From Pseudomonadota bacterium (GTDB lineage: Bacteria; Pseudomonadota; Gammaproteobacteria; Steroidobacterales; Steroidobacteraceae): DNA of 10,166 bases. The stretch spans positions 1 to 10,166 of the forward strand of contig JAJZLX010000191.1 of assembly GCA_021850555.1 (NCBI GenBank), written 5' to 3'. The notes beneath the pieces are model-generated. The model worked only from the letters and a program-made list of their open reading frames with translations, ran no database searches and was not told where the DNA came from. Shown here piece by piece: positions 7,748-10,166 of this stretch; positions within the stretch are counted from its first letter, which is position 1; every line of letters starts with the position of its first letter. Position numbers and translations under genes: made by a program.

Positions 7748-8716
7748 ATGGACGCCATGCTCACAAGCCTGATCTCCCGGATCGCTCCTCTGAGGGGCAG
7801 CACAACGGTTTTTGTGGTGCTCGCCGCCGCGGCCGTGTTTGCCTTCAGTCTCGGGGTGTTCGCCCTGGTCACCACGGCAACGGATCCGCGCTCGCGGCGC
7901 CTCGGCAAGGTAGCGCGGGAGCAGGTGGTTTCCCAGTCACTGGTTGCCAGATTCTCGGCCCGTGTGCGTACCCTTGCCGCGCTGGCGCTGCCGAGACGGG
8001 AGGCGGAGCGTACACGGGTCGGCCAACGGCTCATCATCGCCGGCTACCGATCGGCCACTGCGTTGCGGACGTTCTATGGCGCCAAGGCGCTGCTCATTGC
8101 AGGGCTGCCGCTCGCCGTGCTGCTCGCCTGGCCGCTGTTCCCGACGATCACCCCCCGACATCTGCTGTTCTATGCCCTGGCCGCCGGGACTCTCGGCCTT
8201 CTGCTCCCGAGCATGTGGCTCGACCGGCGCGTGCTCAAACGGCAACGCACGCTGCGCGCCGCCTTTCCCGATGCGCTCGATCTGCTCGTCGTCTGCGTGG
8301 AGGCCGGACTCGGGCTCGCTCCGGCCCTGCAGCGGGTGGCTGACGAACTCGTCGTCAGCCACCCGGAGCTGGGCGAGGAGCTCGCGCTGGTCAACGCCGA
8401 AATGCGCGCCGGCGTCGAGCGCGCGCAGGCGCTGAGGAACCTGGCCGAGCGCACGGGTCTGGCCGACATCCGTGGCCTGGTGACGCTGATGGTGCAGACC
8501 CTGCGCTTCGGCACCAGCATCGCCGATGCCCTGCGGGTCTATTCCGAGGAGTTTCGTGACAAGCGCATGCAGGCCGCCGAAGAACAGGCGGCCAAGATCG
8601 GCACCAAGATGATCTTTCCGCTGGTGTTCTGCCTGTTCCCGTCATTCTTTCTGGTGGCCGTGGGCCCTGCGGTGCTCAGACTGATGTCGGTATTCAGTCA
8701 GATGATGCACCACTGA
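7748..8716 (+). CDS. tadC: TadC inner-membrane platform protein
   Basis: Predicted 322 residues, partner of TadB and sharing the type II secretion F-like domain (about 165-300: FPDALDLLVVCVEAGLGLAPAL, ERTGLADIRGLVTLMVQTLRFGTSIADALR, KIGTKMIFPLVFCLFPSFFLVAVGPA). Hydrophobic segments lie at about 20-45, 110-155 and 285-310. ATG 7748 follows a 13-nt gap with GGAG seven bases upstream. An in-frame ATG four codons in is possible but less well placed. It is the last recognisable Tad gene: the expected tadD does not follow, and its stop is overlapped (TGATG) by a 32-codon frame only. Confidence 0.95.
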   Translation: MDAMLTSLISRIAPLRGSTTVFVVLAAAAVFAFSLGVFALVTTATDPRSRRLGKVAREQVVSQSLVARFSARVRTLAALALPRREAERTRVGQRLIIAGYRSATALRTFYGAKALLIAGLPLAVLLAWPLFPTITPRHLLFYALAAGTLGLLLPSMWLDRRVLKRQRTLRAAFPDALDLLVVCVEAGLGLAPALQRVADELVVSHPELGEELALVNAEMRAGVERAQALRNLAERTGLADIRGLVTLMVQTLRFGTSIADALRVYSEEFRDKRMQAAEEQAAKIGTKMIFPLVFCLFPSFFLVAVGPAVLRLMSVFSQMMHH

Positions 8717-8814
8717 TGAGGACTGAGGCCGCCGTCCCGCTCTGCCTGCGCATCGTGCGGCTCACCCAGGCGTGGACCGAGGAGAAATTGCTCCATTTAG
8801 ACTCTATCTATTAA
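8716..8814 (+). CDS. Possible small ORF overlapping the tadC stop
   Basis: ATG at 8716 overlaps the tadC TGA in the same TGATG manner as two other junctions in this operon, and the frame runs 32 codons to TAA (MRTEAAVPLCLRIV... ending LDSIY). I do not recognise the product. Its place is where tadD usually begins, so it may be what is left of that gene's start, or chance. No strong ribosome-binding site is visible. Base composition falls sharply toward AT within it. Confidence 0.25.
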   Translation: MRTEAAVPLCLRIVRLTQAWTEEKLLHLDSIY

Positions 8815-8930
8815 ACATATTGCATGGCGCGGCCAGTGGTCGTGCGATCGATGATCCACAGGGCACCCAATGGAGCACCTGGGCGGGATCGTCTGTCGCT
8901 GGCGGGTTGTTGGGTTGGTGAAGTGCATGG

Positions 8931-8971
8931 CATGGTGTGAACCACCATGCGGCATGGTGGTTCACACCATG
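8931..8971. repeat. Perfect inverted repeat, 20-bp arms with a 1-base centre, each arm itself a hairpin
   Basis: The left arm 8931-8950 and the right arm 8952-8971 are exact reverse complements around G8951. Each arm also folds alone, because CATGGTG and CACCATG flank a five-base centre (TGAAC on the left, GTTCA on the right). It could form one long stem or two small hairpins, in DNA or RNA. No T-run follows on either strand, so it is not a standard terminator. It lies 88 bases upstream of the regulator ATG and could be an operator or an mRNA-end structure. Confidence 0.9.
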
Positions 8972-8997
8972 ATTGCAGACCGGTGATGTTAGGCACA

Positions 8998-9026
8998 TTC
9001 CAGCTAACACAAAATGTTATTATAAA
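8998..9026 (+). promoter_or_regulatory. Possible promoter of the regulator gene (weak -35, TATAAA -10)
   Basis: TATAAA at 9021-9026 is preceded at 17 bases by TTCCAG (8998-9003), a poor -35 match. TATAAA is repeated three times in tandem (9021-9038), followed by an A-run to 9043, so the exact -10 is ambiguous. The strong AT bias against a GC-rich background supports a promoter or upstream element. Confidence 0.35.
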
Positions 9027-9058
9027 TATAAATATAAAAAAAACAGGGGAAGGTGAGC

Positions 9059-9883
9059 ATGGTCTCGCTGCGTCTACTGTGGGTAAACGAGCGCAATGCC
9101 GGACCGCGCGAGGCGTGGTTGCAGCAGTTCGCAGCCATCTGCCAGCTGTACGAAATCGACATCCTGCAATTGTGCGGACCCGAAGCTGACGGAGACTGGG
9201 ATCTGATCTGCTTCAACTTCGACTATCCGGAGGTAGCGCAGTTGAAGCTCGTCCCGCAGGCCAAGTGCCGCTGGCCATCCGCGCCCATCGTGCTGTTGAC
9301 GATGCAATGCTCGACGGAGCTGGCGGTGTGGGCATTGCGGATGAGGGTATTCGATCTGCTGACAAAACCGATCGGTCCCAATGAGATCGAGAACTGCCTG
9401 CAGCGTGTATCCGAGGCCGTGCACGCGCGGCGCTCGCAGTCGCAGCGACGACCGCAGGCGCTCATCGCGCCGATCCCGGTGGAAACGCGCTACCGGCCGA
9501 ACACGACCGCATCGGCGCGCCTGCAGCAGGCTGTGGCGCACATCAATAAGCACTTCGGACAGTCCCTGCCCTTGTCGCAGATGGCGATGCTCTGTCAGAT
9601 GTCGCCCTCCAGGTTCTGCCGCGAATTCAAGGCCACCTACGGCGTGACTTACGTTGAGTACGTGGCCCGCTACCGCATCGTTCAGGCCAAGCGCCTCTTG
9701 AACAATCCGACCATGTCGATCGCAGACGCGGCGGCAGCCGTCGGCTTCGCCGATCCGTCCTACTTCACGCGAGTATTCCGCAAAGTCACCGGCCTGTCGC
9801 CCAGCGGCTATCGTGGATGCCAGGCGGTATCCCGATGCAGGCCGGACGAGCTGGAATTCGCCTCATCAAGGGCAGCGGGCTGA
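9059..9883 (+). CDS. AraC-family regulator with a degenerate receiver domain
   Basis: Predicted 274 residues. Residues 1-120 look like a response-regulator receiver: a hydrophobic first strand LRLLWVNE, LICFNFDYP for the phospho-Asp strand, VLLT with Thr81, and FDLLTKPI with Lys103. The phosphoacceptor position appears to be Asn53 rather than Asp and the first acidic pair is Asn-Glu, so ordinary phosphorylation is doubtful. Residues about 153-254 form an AraC-type double helix-turn-helix: LPLSQMAMLCQMSPSRFCREFKA, then SIADAAAAVGFADPSYFTRVFRKVTGLSPSGYR, well conserved. It should bind DNA, perhaps the palindrome upstream. I chose ATG 9059, with GGAAGG five bases upstream; GTG 9053 is an in-frame alternative. 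It sits 342 bases after tadC on the same strand, so control of the Tad genes is a fair inference, not shown. Confidence 0.88.
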   Translation: MVSLRLLWVNERNAGPREAWLQQFAAICQLYEIDILQLCGPEADGDWDLICFNFDYPEVAQLKLVPQAKCRWPSAPIVLLTMQCSTELAVWALRMRVFDLLTKPIGPNEIENCLQRVSEAVHARRSQSQRRPQALIAPIPVETRYRPNTTASARLQQAVAHINKHFGQSLPLSQMAMLCQMSPSRFCREFKATYGVTYVEYVARYRIVQAKRLLNNPTMSIADAAAAVGFADPSYFTRVFRKVTGLSPSGYRGCQAVSRCRPDELEFASSRAAG

Positions 9884-9900
9884 GCGGACCCCGGGTTCCG

Positions 9901-9917
9901 GCCACGCCTCGCGTGGC
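9901..9917. repeat. Small perfect hairpin after the regulator gene
   Basis: GCCACGC, loop CTC, GCGTGGC: a 7-bp GC-rich stem 18 bases after the regulator stop. It is followed by ATTGCTACAAT, not a T-run, so it is at best a weak terminator. It could also sit in the spacer of the next promoter. Confidence 0.5.
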
Positions 9918-9919
9918 AT

Positions 9920-9928
9920 TGCTACAAT
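9920..9928 (+). promoter_or_regulatory. Extended -10 promoter-like motif TGCTACAAT
   Basis: TGCTACAAT fits the extended -10 pattern (TG, one base, then a TATAAT-like hexamer). It lies 42 bases before GTG 9971. No good -35 was seen at the right distance; the small hairpin 9901-9917 occupies that spacer. Confidence 0.45.
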
Positions 9929-9970
9929 GCGCGCTCCCAATCTCCTTTCCGTCTCCCTCGGAGCGCAGTT

Positions 9971-10166
9971 GTGAAAGCATCATTGATTGTCGGGCTCATT
10001 CTCATCGCCGGCGGGATCGTCCTCATCGTGCATCCGCCGCACTACGCGTCCCGGCAGAGCGTGTTCAAGCTCGGCACGCTGCAGGCGAGCGTGCGCCAGG
10101 AGCGAGAGCTTCCCGGCTGGGTCGGCGGCACGGTGCTCGGCGTCGGTGTCGGGGTGCTGGCCCTGG
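9971..10166 (+). CDS. Small membrane protein, 3' end outside window
   Basis: At least 65 codons, continuing past the right edge. It starts at GTG with GGAG seven bases upstream, probably under the extended -10 motif at 9920. The N-terminus is a membrane helix (ASLIVGLILIAGGIVLIV), then a polar loop (HYASRQSVFKLGTLQASVRQERELPGW, written here by its ends: HYASRQSVFK to RELPGW), and a second glycine- and valine-rich helix (GGTVLGVGVGVLAL). This two-helix layout with a loop of the form KLGxLxAxV resembles small uncharacterised bacterial membrane proteins I have seen, but I assign no family or function. No link to the Tad genes is evident. Confidence 0.65.
   Translation, partial: MKASLIVGLILIAGGIVLIVHPPHYASRQSVFKLGTLQASVRQERELPGWVGGTVLGVGVGVLAL

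Larger units (their letters stand above)
8717..9058. other. Intergenic region between tadC and the AraC-type regulator gene
   Basis: About 340 bases with no convincing gene except the doubtful small frame at its left end. It contains an AT-rich patch at about 8793-8822, a GT-rich stretch around 8900-8925, a perfect 41-bp inverted repeat (8931-8971), and an extremely AT-rich leader (9009-9043) before the regulator. Reading frames on the minus strand here (up to 68 codons) have no recognisable content. Confidence 0.7.

Noticed and set aside
8936..8967. CRP-type site from TGTGA and TCACA in the palindrome arms
   Set aside because: The half sites are far more than six bases apart, so the spacing does not fit CRP.
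8931..8971. Intrinsic terminator for the Tad operon
   Set aside because: The stem is strong, but no T-run follows on either strand.
8804..9010. 68-codon minus-strand frame in the intergenic region
   Set aside because: It spans the palindrome, has no family features, and its composition matches chance.

Overview
The window is GC-rich, with dense, same-strand, translationally overlapped genes. It carries most of a tight adherence (Tad/Flp pilus) secretion locus of the kind found in Proteobacteria, probably a beta- or gammaproteobacterium. I cannot name the genus from sequence alone.

Layout. Positions 1-1586, minus strand: the 5' part of a group II intron. It has a 5' end beginning GTGCG at 1586, structured intron RNA, and a reverse transcriptase/maturase that runs off the left edge. 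The reverse transcriptase reading frame is interrupted by an in-frame amber codon (1011-1013), and several conserved RT motifs are altered, so it is probably decayed. The intron lies antisense to the Tad genes and its 5' boundary abuts the Shine-Dalgarno sequence of the first plus-strand gene.

Positions 1597-8716, plus strand: a Tad operon. The order is small lipoprotein, TadG-like protein, two TadE/TadF-type pseudopilins, CpaE/TadZ, CpaF/TadA, TadB and TadC. Four junctions are ATGA or TGATG overlaps and the others are short gaps. The expected roles are: CpaE places the machine, the CpaF ATPase drives the TadB-TadC membrane platform, the pseudopilins prime or control assembly, and the lipoprotein and TadG-like protein act on the periplasmic or outer side. 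The flp pilin, prepilin peptidase, CpaB and the secretin CpaC are not in the window; they may lie beyond the intron. TadD, which often follows tadC, is absent. Only a 32-codon reading frame overlaps the tadC stop.

Positions 8717-9058: a non-coding gap holding a perfect 41-bp inverted repeat with nested hairpins and a very AT-rich leader with three tandem TATAAA units. Positions 9059-9883: an AraC-type DNA-binding protein fused to a degenerate response-regulator receiver domain, a plausible local regulator. From 9971 to the right edge: the start of a small membrane protein behind a hairpin and an extended -10 promoter-like motif.

The main points of interest are the intron insertion at a ribosome-binding site with matching EBS/IBS candidates, the amber-interrupted RT, the nested palindrome between the Tad operon and the regulator, and the two degenerate receiver domains (CpaE and the AraC protein). 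I did not find a convincing wholly new system.
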